Assembly (NCBI GenBank): GCA_045863055.1
Contig: BTUW01000004.1
Location: 181,194 to 245,193, forward strand
Direction of reading: 5' to 3'
DNA: 64,000 nucleotides
From: UTCHB3 sp008363265
Lineage (GTDB): Bacteria; Bacteroidota; Ignavibacteria; Ignavibacteriales; Ignavibacteriaceae
The position numbers were made by a program, and so were the translations under genes. This document shows, piece by piece, positions 9,149 through 17,939 of the stretch. Below the pieces are notes generated by a model that saw nothing but the letters and a program-made list of their open reading frames with translations, was not told the DNA's origin and ran no database searches. Each line of letters opens with the position of its first letter. The first letter of the stretch is position 1.

Positions 9149-11010
9149 CAGAAACTTAATGTATTATTGGTTGCGTCAACATCGGGGAACTTTGGTGACC
9201 CGAGTTTAACTGACTTGATTTCTTTCTTACCGGGAATCTCCAAAATTAACGACTTTTCGCCGTTCAGCCAAACTTCTGCCGACCTTGTGATCGTTTCCTT
9301 TGAATCGTCCGTGAACTCCACTTCCAGTCTGACAGGGATGGGGTAGTGCCCAATTTTCACCACTTCGATCTTTCTGCTGCTTTTTACTCCCGCGTCTTTC
9401 AGCGCCAGATCGGGAAAACCCTGATCGAAGTACCAGGCGTTCCAGAAACTCTCGAGGCTTTTACCTGTGCTCTTGTTAATGTAGAAGAAGAAGTCATAGG
9501 GTGTCGGGTGCTTGTGCTGCCAGGTTTCGATAAAACCTTTCAGAGAGTTCTGCATCACATCCTTGCCGATAATATCTTCAAGTATCAGGAAAGCCATTCC
9601 CGAGCGGCCGTAGGCTCCTATCATGTGGGCAGGTCCTGTAACATTGTAAGACGGTATCATCAGGGGGATATCCATTTGCGTGCCCATCGTGCGGTTCAAG
9701 GTTGCTGTTGTCGATTCGTCGTACCGAAGCAACCAATACAATTTTGTTTGCTCGCTAAGTGGAAGGTACACTGCCATGCCTTCATCAAGCCATGAATACC
9801 GTTTTTCGTTGGTACCTGTCATGAATGGAAAATAAGTGTGGGCAATCTCATGAGTGGTTACATAAGTGGCCAGCCACCTGTCGTTCTCGGTATCCTGGTT
9901 TACCATCATAGGAAATTCCATGCCGCCACTTCCGTTGAACAGGGTCATATGCTCATAAGGGTAAGGGACTCCCGGAAACACCTCTGAGAAATACTTCATG
10001 ATGTGACGGGAAATAGTTACAACTTCGGGAGTTAGTGAATCGACCCCCGGAACATAGACCGAGTTGATCATCACATTCTTACCGTTGGACAGAGGCAATC
10101 CCACTGCCTCCCAACGCCGGTTGTTGGAGACACAGAACGAAACATCAGGCACCATATCAGCCTTAAACTTCCATGTGAGAGAGGTTCCGCTCATCAGCAT
10201 ATTCTTAATGCCGGAGGGTTCACAAATAACCACCGGGGTTTCTGAAGCTGCGGCGCCATCGATTTTTTTAAGCGCATCTTTGGTGAATATCTCATCCCGG
10301 TTTTGGAGTGTACCCGTTGCCCAGACCAGAATGCCGTTCGGGACCGTCAACTCCACTTCAAAATTACCGGCTGTTGTGTAAAACTCATGCTCGCCCTCAT
10401 AACCCAGCGCATCCCAGCCATGAATGTCGTCATAAACCGCGATCTGCGGGTACCAGTAGGCGACAAAATAAGCGGAATCGCCATAAGTGCCGATCCTTGG
10501 ATCGGGGGTTCTGGGCATTGTGAACTCCCAGCTTACTTCAACAGTAAGTTTTTGCTTCGACTTAAGAGGTTCAGGGAGTTTGATAAGGCCGGCACCTTTA
10601 ATTCTTTGTATATTAGCCGCGGGGAAGGGGGTGCCGTTTACTTTTAATTCGTTAATGACCATTCCATCTCCCGCGTCATCAGGATCGATCGCGATGTTCC
10701 GCTGAGCACCTTTTTTATAGATGTCGGGTTGTAAATTGAAGGTCAGATTTTTCAGATCATCCGGACTCTCGTTCCTGTATTCGATCATTCCTGTCCCTTT
10801 GATCTTACCGGTCACGGTTTCGAGGGATGCTTTAAGTTTATAGTCGGCTGAATTTCTCCAGTAGTTGGGACCGGGCACACCGTCAAGCGTTCTGGTGCCT
10901 TTCTTCACTGCATTCTGAAACTCCCGCTGAATGAAGATTTTACCATCTTGGGCATTCATTGCCCCAAAGACGAGCAAAAACAGGGTGATGATAAAACCGG
11001 TTCGCTGCAT
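9148..11010 (-). CDS. M1 family aminopeptidase-like metalloprotease, exported
   Basis: I placed the start at 11010, where an AAGGAAC site precedes the ATG and a signal peptide begins (MQRTGFIITLFLLVFGAMNAQ); an upstream ATG at 11061 would add residues without a hydrophobic start. The zinc motif is H387-E-I-A-H391 with the third ligand E410 eighteen residues on, exactly the M1 spacing. The substrate-recognition motif normally GxMEN reads GGMEF, so N-terminal specificity may differ. A C-terminal immunoglobulin-like region follows. It should trim peptides in the periplasm or at the surface. Confidence 0.85.
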   Translation of the reverse strand: MQRTGFIITLFLLVFGAMNAQDGKIFIQREFQNAVKKGTRTLDGVPGPNYWRNSADYKLKASLETVTGKIKGTGMIEYRNESPDDLKNLTFNLQPDIYKKGAQRNIAIDPDDAGDGMVINELKVNGTPFPAANIQRIKGAGLIKLPEPLKSKQKLTVEVSWEFTMPRTPDPRIGTYGDSAYFVAYWYPQIAVYDDIHGWDALGYEGEHEFYTTAGNFEVELTVPNGILVWATGTLQNRDEIFTKDALKKIDGAAASETPVVICEPSGIKNMLMSGTSLTWKFKADMVPDVSFCVSNNRRWEAVGLPLSNGKNVMINSVYVPGVDSLTPEVVTISRHIMKYFSEVFPGVPYPYEHMTLFNGSGGMEFPMMVNQDTENDRWLATYVTTHEIAHTYFPFMTGTNEKRYSWLDEGMAVYLPLSEQTKLYWLLRYDESTTATLNRTMGTQMDIPLMIPSYNVTGPAHMIGAYGRSGMAFLILEDIIGKDVMQNSLKGFIETWQHKHPTPYDFFFYINKSTGKSLESFWNAWYFDQGFPDLALKDAGVKSSRKIEVVKIGHYPIPVRLEVEFTDDSKETITRSAEVWLNGEKSLILEIPGKKEIKSVKLGSPKFPDVDATNNTLSF

Positions 11011-11127
11011 TTTTGTTCCTTTGATAATTTGCGAATTAAAAATAATCAGAGATATTGACAACGGATAAAAAAAATTGACGAGCGGTGAAAAAAGGAGATA
11101 AAAAATTGCATATTTTTAAGAAAGTAC

Positions 11128-11158
11128 TTTGCGGATTGCTGAATATTTCTTAATTTCT
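11128..11158 (+). promoter_or_regulatory. Candidate promoter of the copper ATPase-receptor operon
   Basis: TTTG at 11128-11131, 19 bases, then TAATTTCT at 11151-11158, close to TAnnTTTG. A short palindrome, ATTGC-CAT-GCAAT (11192-11204), lies between this promoter and the ATG and could be an operator. No recognisable copper-regulator box is seen. Confidence 0.4.
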
Positions 11159-11242
11159 TTACAATAATAATCTATTTCAGGATTATAGTTGATTGCCATG
11201 CAATTCGAATCAATAATCCAACAACAAACAATTTAACAAGCT

Positions 11243-14200
11243 ATGAGTTACATCCGGCATCTCACCTTCACAGTAACAGGAATGACTTGTTCGAACTGCG
11301 CGCTGGGCATTGAACTGTCACTTTCCGGAGTTGACGGGATAATCTCAGCGACAATCAATCCTGCCACAGACGATCTTGAAGTGGTGTTCAACTTGGAGAT
11401 TATCACTGCGAAGGAAATTGTGATATGCATCCGGAAGACAGGGTATGATATAGTTGCTTCAAAAGTGGAAACAGGGATCATGGGACTGCAGGATGAGACC
11501 GACGCCCTGAACCTCGAGCATCTGCTTCTCAGGCAGGAGGGTGTGGTTTCTGCCGCGGTCAGTTACAACTCAGGAATGGCCCGGTTCGAGTTTATCCCGG
11601 GGGCCAACACACTCAGCAACATCACCCACGCAATCAGAAAAGCCGGTTTCGAAATCCCATCCACTCCCGGCCAGACCAACGAATACCAGTCGCTCACAGA
11701 CATTTCGGAAAAAAAAAGAGGTAGCAGCCTCGCAAGAATGATCACCGGGCTTGTTCTTACCCTCCCTTTGGTGGTTTTTAGCATGCTCCGCGATTTCGGC
11801 CTCGCCGGATTCACCCACGATCTTTGGGCGATGTTTGCGGTTGCCACCATGGTTCAATTCTACGTTGGCGGCGATTTCTACTTCGGGGCCTGGCGGTCTC
11901 TTAGACTGGGACGGGCCAATATGGATGTACTGATCGTTCTTGGGTCTTCTGTGGCATGGCTTTCGAGTTCATTGGTTGTTTTGGGTCTGATCCCCGGGAA
12001 AAGTGTGTTCTTCGAAACGGGAGCGGTAATAATCGCTTTTATCAGACTCGGGAAGTATCTTGAATCGCATGCACGGGGTAAAACAACTGAAGCCCTTAAG
12101 GGATTGATCGCTCTGCAGGAGCGAACTGCAACACTTCTTGATGGAAGGACAGAGAAATCCGTACCGGTCGAAGAGATAAAATTTGGTGATAAAGTGATCA
12201 TCCGGCCGGGTGAACGTATCCCCGTGGATGGCGTGATCTGCAGCGGCAGCACTTCGGTCGATGAGTCCACACTTACCGGGGAATCGATGCCTGTGAGCAA
12301 GGGGCCGGGTGGTGCTCTGCTCAGCGGAACAATTAATCTCGATGGTTCAGTGGTATTTGAAGTTACAAAAGTCGGGAAAGATTCCACTCTGGCGCAAATG
12401 ATCAGGCTTGTGCGTGAGGCACAACTCAGTAAACCACCCATTCAGGAATTAACCGATGAAATAGGTAAGTATTTCGTACCTCTGATCATTGCCCTTGCGC
12501 TTTTCACTTTTACCGGTTGGGTCTATGTAGGCGGGGTTGGCTGGCAGGATGCCATGATAAACGCCATTGCAGTGTTGGTTATTGCGTGCCCATGCGCAAT
12601 TGGACTCGCAACACCTACCGCGATCGTTGTCGGGCTGGCACGTGGAGCGGGTCTGGGAATACTCTTCCGGTCAGGCGAAGCTCTTGAAAAGACCGGCAAG
12701 GCTGATATTGTTGTACTCGACAAGACCGGTACTATAACCACCGGAAAACCGGCTGTAAGTGAGGTCATACCATTCGGAGTGCTGAGCGCAGAAGAACTCC
12801 TCTCAATGGCGGCCTCGGCCGAAACCGGGTCAGAACATCCTATCGGGAAAGCGATAGCTGGTGAGGGGAAAATGAGGGGACTCGCCGTGGAACACCCGGA
12901 TGACTTTAAGTCATTCAGTGGTTTCGGAATCCGTGCCACTGTTTCGAACCTTACTGTTACCGTTGGTAGCCCTGCGATGCTGACCAAACTCGGTGTTGAT
13001 CTCGGCAAATGGGATGACAGAATTGATGAGTTTCGTTCGATGGGGAGAACCGTGGTCATCGTGGCGACTGCAGCCTCATTTAACCGGAATGACCTCGTGC
13101 CGGTCGGACTGATCACCGTGGCCGACCATGTAAAACCGGGTGCCGCACAAGCAGTTGAAGAATTGAAAAAGCTTGGCACAGAAGTGGTGATGATAACCGG
13201 GGATAATGCCATCACCGCCAACTCGGTAGCGGCAGAGGTCGGGATCACCAGGGTGATAGCCGATGTTCCCCCCGGCGGAAAAGTTGATGCAATAAAAAGA
13301 ATGCAGCAAACCGGTATAAAGTCGGGCATCTCGCAACCTGTTGTCGCAATGGTCGGCGATGGTATAAATGACGCTCCCGCGTTAGCGGCGGCGGACGCGG
13401 GGATCGCGATAGGCTCCGGTAGTGATATAGCGGTTGCGGCAGCAGGTGTCACACTTCCCGGTGGCGACATTTCTGCAGTGGCTAAAGCGATCTCGCTATC
13501 GCGGGGTACGTCTGAAACCGTGGTTCAAAACCTTATCTGGGCACTTTTCTACAATGTGGCGCTCATCCCTGTTGCAGCGTTCGGACTTTTGAGCCCAATG
13601 TTCGCTGCAGGCGCGATGGCACTCAGTTCGATATTTGTGGTTGCCAACAGCCTCAAACTGAAGGAATACAAGATCAGATCGTTCGAGCCTCCGAAATCAC
13701 TTGCGAGGCGAACCCTTGAACTGATTCCGCGTCTTGCTCTTCCCACCATTTCGCTCGCAGGACTGATCACCTTCCCCATGCTCGCCATGTCACAAAGTGA
13801 AATGGAGATCAAGAACACTCTGGAGACCGGGATGGAACCCCTCCTGATGATGGTAATGGCAATATCCAACGGTCTGATAGCGATCTCATATTCTTCGATA
13901 CCGGTTTTTCTTGTTGTGTTTGTAAGGAAGAGGAAAGACCTCCCTTTCAGCTGGATACTGGTTCTCTTCGGACTTTTCATTCTGGCCTGCGGTGCAACTC
14001 ATGTTGTTCATATTCTTGGTCTCTGGTGGGCTGTGGATTGGTGGCAGGCGACCATTGATGCATCCTGCGCGGTCATTTCAGTTGGAACAGCGATCGTTCT
14101 GTGGCCTTATCTCCCAAAGTTACTCGCAATTCCAAGTCCTACACAACTCCGCGAGATCAATGCCGAACTGCAGTCGGAACAGGAAAAGCTGATCCTTATC

Positions 14201-15454
14201 CAGAAGGAGTTGCAAAAGGCATACGATGAGGTCGAGAAAAAAGTCGAAGAGAGAACTGCTGAACTCATGCTCACAAACCGGGCCCTGCAGAAGGAGATTC
14301 AGGAGAGGAGAAAGGCTGTTGAGTCACTCCACGAAACCAATGAGTATCTTGAGAATCTCTTCACTTACGCGAACGCTCCGATCATAGTCTGGGATACCTC
14401 TTTAAGGATAACAAGATTCAATCATGCTTTCGAGAACCTGAGCGGTTACTCCCGCGATGAGGTTATCGGCAGGCCCCTCGATTTTCTTTTCCCTCCTGAA
14501 ACTGCAGCAGAGTCCCTCGATCTGATCTACAAAACCTCTGCGGGTGAGAGATGGGACTCCGTCGAGATCGAGATATTGAGGAAAGACGGGGATATCAGAA
14601 CGGTCCTCTGGAATTCAGCCTTCGTTCTTGATTCACTGGGAAGAGAGATAACGGCCACCATCGCCCAGGGAAATGATATTACCGCGAGGAAAAAAGCAGA
14701 AGATGAGGTAAGGGCACTGAATATTGAACTGGAGAAGAGGGTCAGGGAAAGAACAGTTCAGTACGAGGAAGCGAACAGGGAACTGGAATCGTTCAGCTAC
14801 TCAGTATCGCACGATCTTCGGGCTCCACTTCGTGGTATAGACGGATTCAGTCTGGCACTGCTCGAGGAATACCAAGACGTCGTGGATGAACGGGGCCGGA
14901 TGTATCTTGAACGTGTCCGGTTCAACGCCCAGAAAATGGGGCAACTGATCGATGAAATGCTGAACCTTTCCCGGGTTTCAAGAGCCCCGATGAACCAGAA
15001 AAATGTGGATCTTTCCGAAGTGGCAAAAGGGATAATCAAAGAGCTCACCGAACACGAACCTGAGAGGGAGGTCGATGTGACCATCACCCCCGGTATGAAG
15101 GCAGTGGCCGATCCGACCCTGATCGGGGCGGTGCTTCAGAATCTTCTAAGCAATGCCTGGAAGTTCACCGCCAAGAAAAAGAAAAGTGAGATTATCTTTG
15201 GGCAGCAGGTAATTAACGGGGTGAGTACATTTTATGTTAAAGATAACGGGGCGGGATTCAATATGGAGTACTCCGACAAACTGTTCGCGCCGTTCCAGCG
15301 TTTACACAGAACCGATGAGTTCATTGGAACCGGGGTGGGACTGACGACAGTTCAGAGGATCATTAAACGGCATTCGGGCAAGATTTGGGCCGAAGGTGTT
15401 GTGGGTGAAGGCGCTATTTTTTATTTTACGATTCATTCTGAGAAAGGTGAATAA
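11243..15454 (+). CDS. Fusion: Cu+ P1B-ATPase + ethylene-receptor-like membrane domain + PAS + histidine kinase
   Basis: One uninterrupted 1403-residue frame. Residues 1-70 are a heavy-metal domain with GMTCSNC (C16, C19); residues 77-140 look like a second one without CxxC. The ATPase core has TGES, C449-P-C451, the phosphorylated D493 in DKTGT, SEHP, GDGINDAP (705-712), and the YN...P and MxxSS membrane signatures of Cu+ pumps. After about residue 800 an extra membrane segment leads into a three-helix domain (about 866-960) with the ethylene-receptor hallmarks: SYSSIP, ACGATH with C916 and H920 at the copper-ligand positions of plant ETR1, and a third helix ending WPYLPKLL. A coiled coil (965-1030), PAS (about 1034-1160), HisKA with H1190 and an ATPase domain (NAWKF, DNGAGF, GTGVGL) follow. 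Predicted role: load Cu(I) into its own receptor and signal. Ligand identity is inference. Confidence 0.9.
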   Translation: MSYIRHLTFTVTGMTCSNCALGIELSLSGVDGIISATINPATDDLEVVFNLEIITAKEIVICIRKTGYDIVASKVETGIMGLQDETDALNLEHLLLRQEGVVSAAVSYNSGMARFEFIPGANTLSNITHAIRKAGFEIPSTPGQTNEYQSLTDISEKKRGSSLARMITGLVLTLPLVVFSMLRDFGLAGFTHDLWAMFAVATMVQFYVGGDFYFGAWRSLRLGRANMDVLIVLGSSVAWLSSSLVVLGLIPGKSVFFETGAVIIAFIRLGKYLESHARGKTTEALKGLIALQERTATLLDGRTEKSVPVEEIKFGDKVIIRPGERIPVDGVICSGSTSVDESTLTGESMPVSKGPGGALLSGTINLDGSVVFEVTKVGKDSTLAQMIRLVREAQLSKPPIQELTDEIGKYFVPLIIALALFTFTGWVYVGGVGWQDAMINAIAVLVIACPCAIGLATPTAIVVGLARGAGLGILFRSGEALEKTGKADIVVLDKTGTITTGKPAVSEVIPFGVLSAEELLSMAASAETGSEHPIGKAIAGEGKMRGLAVEHPDDFKSFSGFGIRATVSNLTVTVGSPAMLTKLGVDLGKWDDRIDEFRSMGRTVVIVATAASFNRNDLVPVGLITVADHVKPGAAQAVEELKKLGTEVVMITGDNAITANSVAAEVGITRVIADVPPGGKVDAIKRMQQTGIKSGISQPVVAMVGDGINDAPALAAADAGIAIGSGSDIAVAAAGVTLPGGDISAVAKAISLSRGTSETVVQNLIWALFYNVALIPVAAFGLLSPMFAAGAMALSSIFVVANSLKLKEYKIRSFEPPKSLARRTLELIPRLALPTISLAGLITFPMLAMSQSEMEIKNTLETGMEPLLMMVMAISNGLIAISYSSIPVFLVVFVRKRKDLPFSWILVLFGLFILACGATHVVHILGLWWAVDWWQATIDASCAVISVGTAIVLWPYLPKLLAIPSPTQLREINAELQSEQEKLILIQKELQKAYDEVEKKVEERTAELMLTNRALQKEIQERRKAVESLHETNEYLENLFTYANAPIIVWDTSLRITRFNHAFENLSGYSRDEVIGRPLDFLFPPETAAESLDLIYKTSAGERWDSVEIEILRKDGDIRTVLWNSAFVLDSLGREITATIAQGNDITARKKAEDEVRALNIELEKRVRERTVQYEEANRELESFSYSVSHDLRAPLRGIDGFSLALLEEYQDVVDERGRMYLERVRFNAQKMGQLIDEMLNLSRVSRAPMNQKNVDLSEVAKGIIKELTEHEPEREVDVTITPGMKAVADPTLIGAVLQNLLSNAWKFTAKKKKSEIIFGQQVINGVSTFYVKDNGAGFNMEYSDKLFAPFQRLHRTDEFIGTGVGLTTVQRIIKRHSGKIWAEGVVGEGAIFYFTIHSEKGE

Positions 15455-15457
15455 ACA

Positions 15458-15877
15458 TTGGAAAACAAAAAAATTCTTCTCGTGGAAGATAATCCGGATG
15501 ACGAGATGCTTACAGTCCGTGCCCTCAAGAAAAATCACATCACCAACAGGATCGATGTGGCGAGAGACGGACAGGAAGCGGCCGACTACCTTTTCAGTGA
15601 TGAATTTGAGCGCGGAGACCTTCCGGCACTGATCATCCTTGATATCAGACTTCCGAAAATTGACGGTCTTGAGGTACTAAGACGTATCAGAGCCAACGAG
15701 AAAACCAAGTACATTCCGGTGGTTATGATGACTTCCTCGGATCATGAAGAGGATATTCTTACCAGCTATGGCCTGGGTGCCAACAGTTTTATCAGGAAAC
15801 CTATCGACTTTTTGAGGTTTGTTGAAGTCGCCAGCAATATAGGGATTTACTGGCTGATGATAAATCAGGCTCCATGA
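15458..15877 (+). CDS. Single-domain response regulator, Rcp1-like
   Basis: A 139-residue stand-alone receiver. The acidic pocket (EDNPDDE), phospho-acceptor D62 in LDIRLPK, the T/S switch residue (MTSSD) and K in FIRKP are present. This variant with the 'EDNPDDEM' start is the Rcp1 type that partners bacteriophytochrome-like kinases. It starts with TTG three bases after the fusion kinase stop, behind an AAAGGTG site, so it is almost certainly the direct phosphotransfer partner of that kinase. With no output domain it must act by protein contact or pass phosphate on, possibly to the hybrid kinase that follows. Confidence 0.9.
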   Translation: MENKKILLVEDNPDDEMLTVRALKKNHITNRIDVARDGQEAADYLFSDEFERGDLPALIILDIRLPKIDGLEVLRRIRANEKTKYIPVVMMTSSDHEEDILTSYGLGANSFIRKPIDFLRFVEVASNIGIYWLMINQAP

Positions 15878-15902
15878 CGACGAACGGGAGGACCAAATTA
15901 TT

Positions 15903-17867
15903 ATGAGAGAAAAACTTAAGGTATTGATGATCGAAGACTCGATTGATGATATCGAGCTTCTTCTTATGCAACTCAGACAAGGAAACTACGAGCCCCTCCA
16001 CCGCCAGGTGGAAACAAGGGAGGAGGTCTCTAAAGCACTTGAGGAAGAGTGGGATATTGTATTAAGCGATTATTCCATGCCTCTGTTTGACGGGCTTTCC
16101 GCGCTGAAACTGGTCCGGGAGAAGGATCCTGACCTCCCCTTCATCCTTGTTTCAGGGATAATCGGAGAGGAACTGGCTGTCAAGATCATGAAGTCCGGGG
16201 CGCAGGACTACATCATGAAGGACAACCTTCAGCGTCTTGTTCCGGCGATAGAGCGGGAGCTTAAGGAAGCCGAACTGAAAAGGCAGCGCCGAGAGGCGAT
16301 AGAAGCACGGATGATAAGTGAGACGAGGTTCAGAAATGTTTTTGAATGCTCCGTTGATGCCATTGGCGTCGCCTGCAGAGGGATGCACCAACTCGTAAAT
16401 CCTGCCTATGTAAAGCTTTTCGGATACAATTCAGAGGAAGAGGTTATTGGAAAAAAAATTACTGATCTGATTGCAGTTGATGAGAGGCAGAGGATCAGTG
16501 ACTATGTGAGACAGAGAATGCTTGGCGGCCAGGTACCCGACCGCTACGAAACGAAGGGCCTGAGGAAGGACCTTTCCGAGTTTGACATGGATGTCAGGGT
16601 TTCACTCTACGAGATGAACGGTGAGATCAACACATTGGTGATCCTCCGCGATGTTACAGAGAGCAACAGGGCCCGGCAGGAATTGATCGAAGCCAAGAAC
16701 AGGGCCGAGGAACTGAGCAATCATAAAACCAACTTCCTCGCGAACATGAATCACGAGTTCAGGACACCTCTGAACGGAATCCTGGGCTATTCCGAACTTC
16801 TCATTGAAAACCTCTTGGACCCGGACCTCAAGCTGATGGCACACGGTATCCGTGAGTCGGGGATGCGGTTAAACAAGACACTTGAACTCATACTCGCGCT
16901 ATCCGAGATCGAAGCGGAAACCCTCGCTGTATTTTCGAAAAAAATGAATGCCATCGAACTGGTCAGGTCAGGCGTGGCGATGTTCTCGGAGGAGATAGCC
17001 AAGAAGGGACTTGAGCTTAAAGTGGAACTCGAGGCCGGTCCTGTTTATGTGGAACTCGACGAACATCTGTTCAAACGAGTGGTTTACTGTCTTCTGGACA
17101 ACGCCCTCAAGTTCACTGATCAGGGGGCCATCCGCGTCAAAGCGGGGACTGAAGATGTAAATGGAGTTCCCCGGATGTATCTTCGAATCGAGGATACAGG
17201 AATCGGAATCAGCAGTGATGATGCAGGCTTGATCTGGAAAGAATTCCGGCAGGTCAGTGAGGGGAGGGCCCGCTCATATCAGGGGACAGGGCTGGGGCTG
17301 ACGATAACAAAAAGGGCAGTGGAACTGATGGGCGGACAGGTTTCAGTGTTCAGCAAGCCGGGTCATGGCTCTGTATTCACAGTCAATTTTCCGCTCGCTG
17401 ATGCAGCCGGGGGAGAACAGTCAGGCCTCAGTAATGCGTCGGGTAAGTCTGATGAAGCGACATCATACGGAAATGATTATGGCATGCCACTCGTTCTTTA
17501 TGTTGAAGACGACCCGGCAAACAGGGAGATAATGTCGATATTTCTTAAGAACACATGTCAGATCGAGACCGCTCCGGATGGTGAAACCGCCCTCGACATG
17601 GTGAAAGAGAAGAGATACGACCTTGTACTTATGGATATAAATCTTGGGACAGGGAAGGATGGATTGGATGTGGTAAAAGACCTCCTTAATGTTCCCGGAT
17701 ATCAGGAAGTGAAAGTTGTTGCCGTGACGGCATATTCAACCAGCAATGACAAAGCGGAGTTTCTCCAGGGTGGCTGTACTCACTACATTGCCAAGCCCTT
17801 CAGGAAACAGGATGTGATCTCTCTCGTCGCCTCTATCCTTACCAAGGAAGATCACAACGCGGCTTAG
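15903..17867 (+). CDS. Hybrid sensor kinase REC-PAS-HisKA-HATPase-REC
   Basis: A 654-residue soluble kinase. The N-terminal receiver (about 5-125) has D56 in LSDYSMP. A PAS domain (about 140-255) is followed by HisKA with H284 in NHEFRTPLNG and an ATPase domain (NALKF, DTGIGI, GTGLGL). A C-terminal receiver (about 530-650) has D578 in LMDINLG and K in IAKPF. The layout is that of a phosphorelay node taking input from an upstream kinase through the first receiver. Its ATG is 26 bases after the response regulator with a GGGAGG site, making a three-gene operon with the copper ATPase-receptor fusion. Confidence 0.88.
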   Translation: MREKLKVLMIEDSIDDIELLLMQLRQGNYEPLHRQVETREEVSKALEEEWDIVLSDYSMPLFDGLSALKLVREKDPDLPFILVSGIIGEELAVKIMKSGAQDYIMKDNLQRLVPAIERELKEAELKRQRREAIEARMISETRFRNVFECSVDAIGVACRGMHQLVNPAYVKLFGYNSEEEVIGKKITDLIAVDERQRISDYVRQRMLGGQVPDRYETKGLRKDLSEFDMDVRVSLYEMNGEINTLVILRDVTESNRARQELIEAKNRAEELSNHKTNFLANMNHEFRTPLNGILGYSELLIENLLDPDLKLMAHGIRESGMRLNKTLELILALSEIEAETLAVFSKKMNAIELVRSGVAMFSEEIAKKGLELKVELEAGPVYVELDEHLFKRVVYCLLDNALKFTDQGAIRVKAGTEDVNGVPRMYLRIEDTGIGISSDDAGLIWKEFRQVSEGRARSYQGTGLGLTITKRAVELMGGQVSVFSKPGHGSVFTVNFPLADAAGGEQSGLSNASGKSDEATSYGNDYGMPLVLYVEDDPANREIMSIFLKNTCQIETAPDGETALDMVKEKRYDLVLMDINLGTGKDGLDVVKDLLNVPGYQEVKVVAVTAYSTSNDKAEFLQGGCTHYIAKPFRKQDVISLVASILTKEDHNAA

Positions 17868-17895
17868 TTAGCTTTCTAATTTGGGCGATTCGTTT

Positions 17896-17936
17896 CTATA
17901 TTTCGTCAATAAATATAAGTTATTGACGAAATATAG
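17896..17936. repeat. 41-bp palindrome at the 3' boundary of the toxin module
   Basis: Arms 17896-17912 and 17920-17936 are perfect 17-bp inverted repeats around a 7-base centre. The sequence matches the palindrome at 19775-19815 except for one arm base and two centre bases. It lies four bases beyond the toxin stop codon. There is no T run, so it is not an ordinary terminator. Confidence 0.85.
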
Positions 17937-17939
17937 AGT

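Noticed and set aside
12523..13470. Long minus-strand open frame (about 315 codons) opposite the copper ATPase
   Set aside because: Its Ser/Pro/Ala/Thr-rich product mirrors the ATPase codon pattern and the plus-strand frame has all catalytic motifs.
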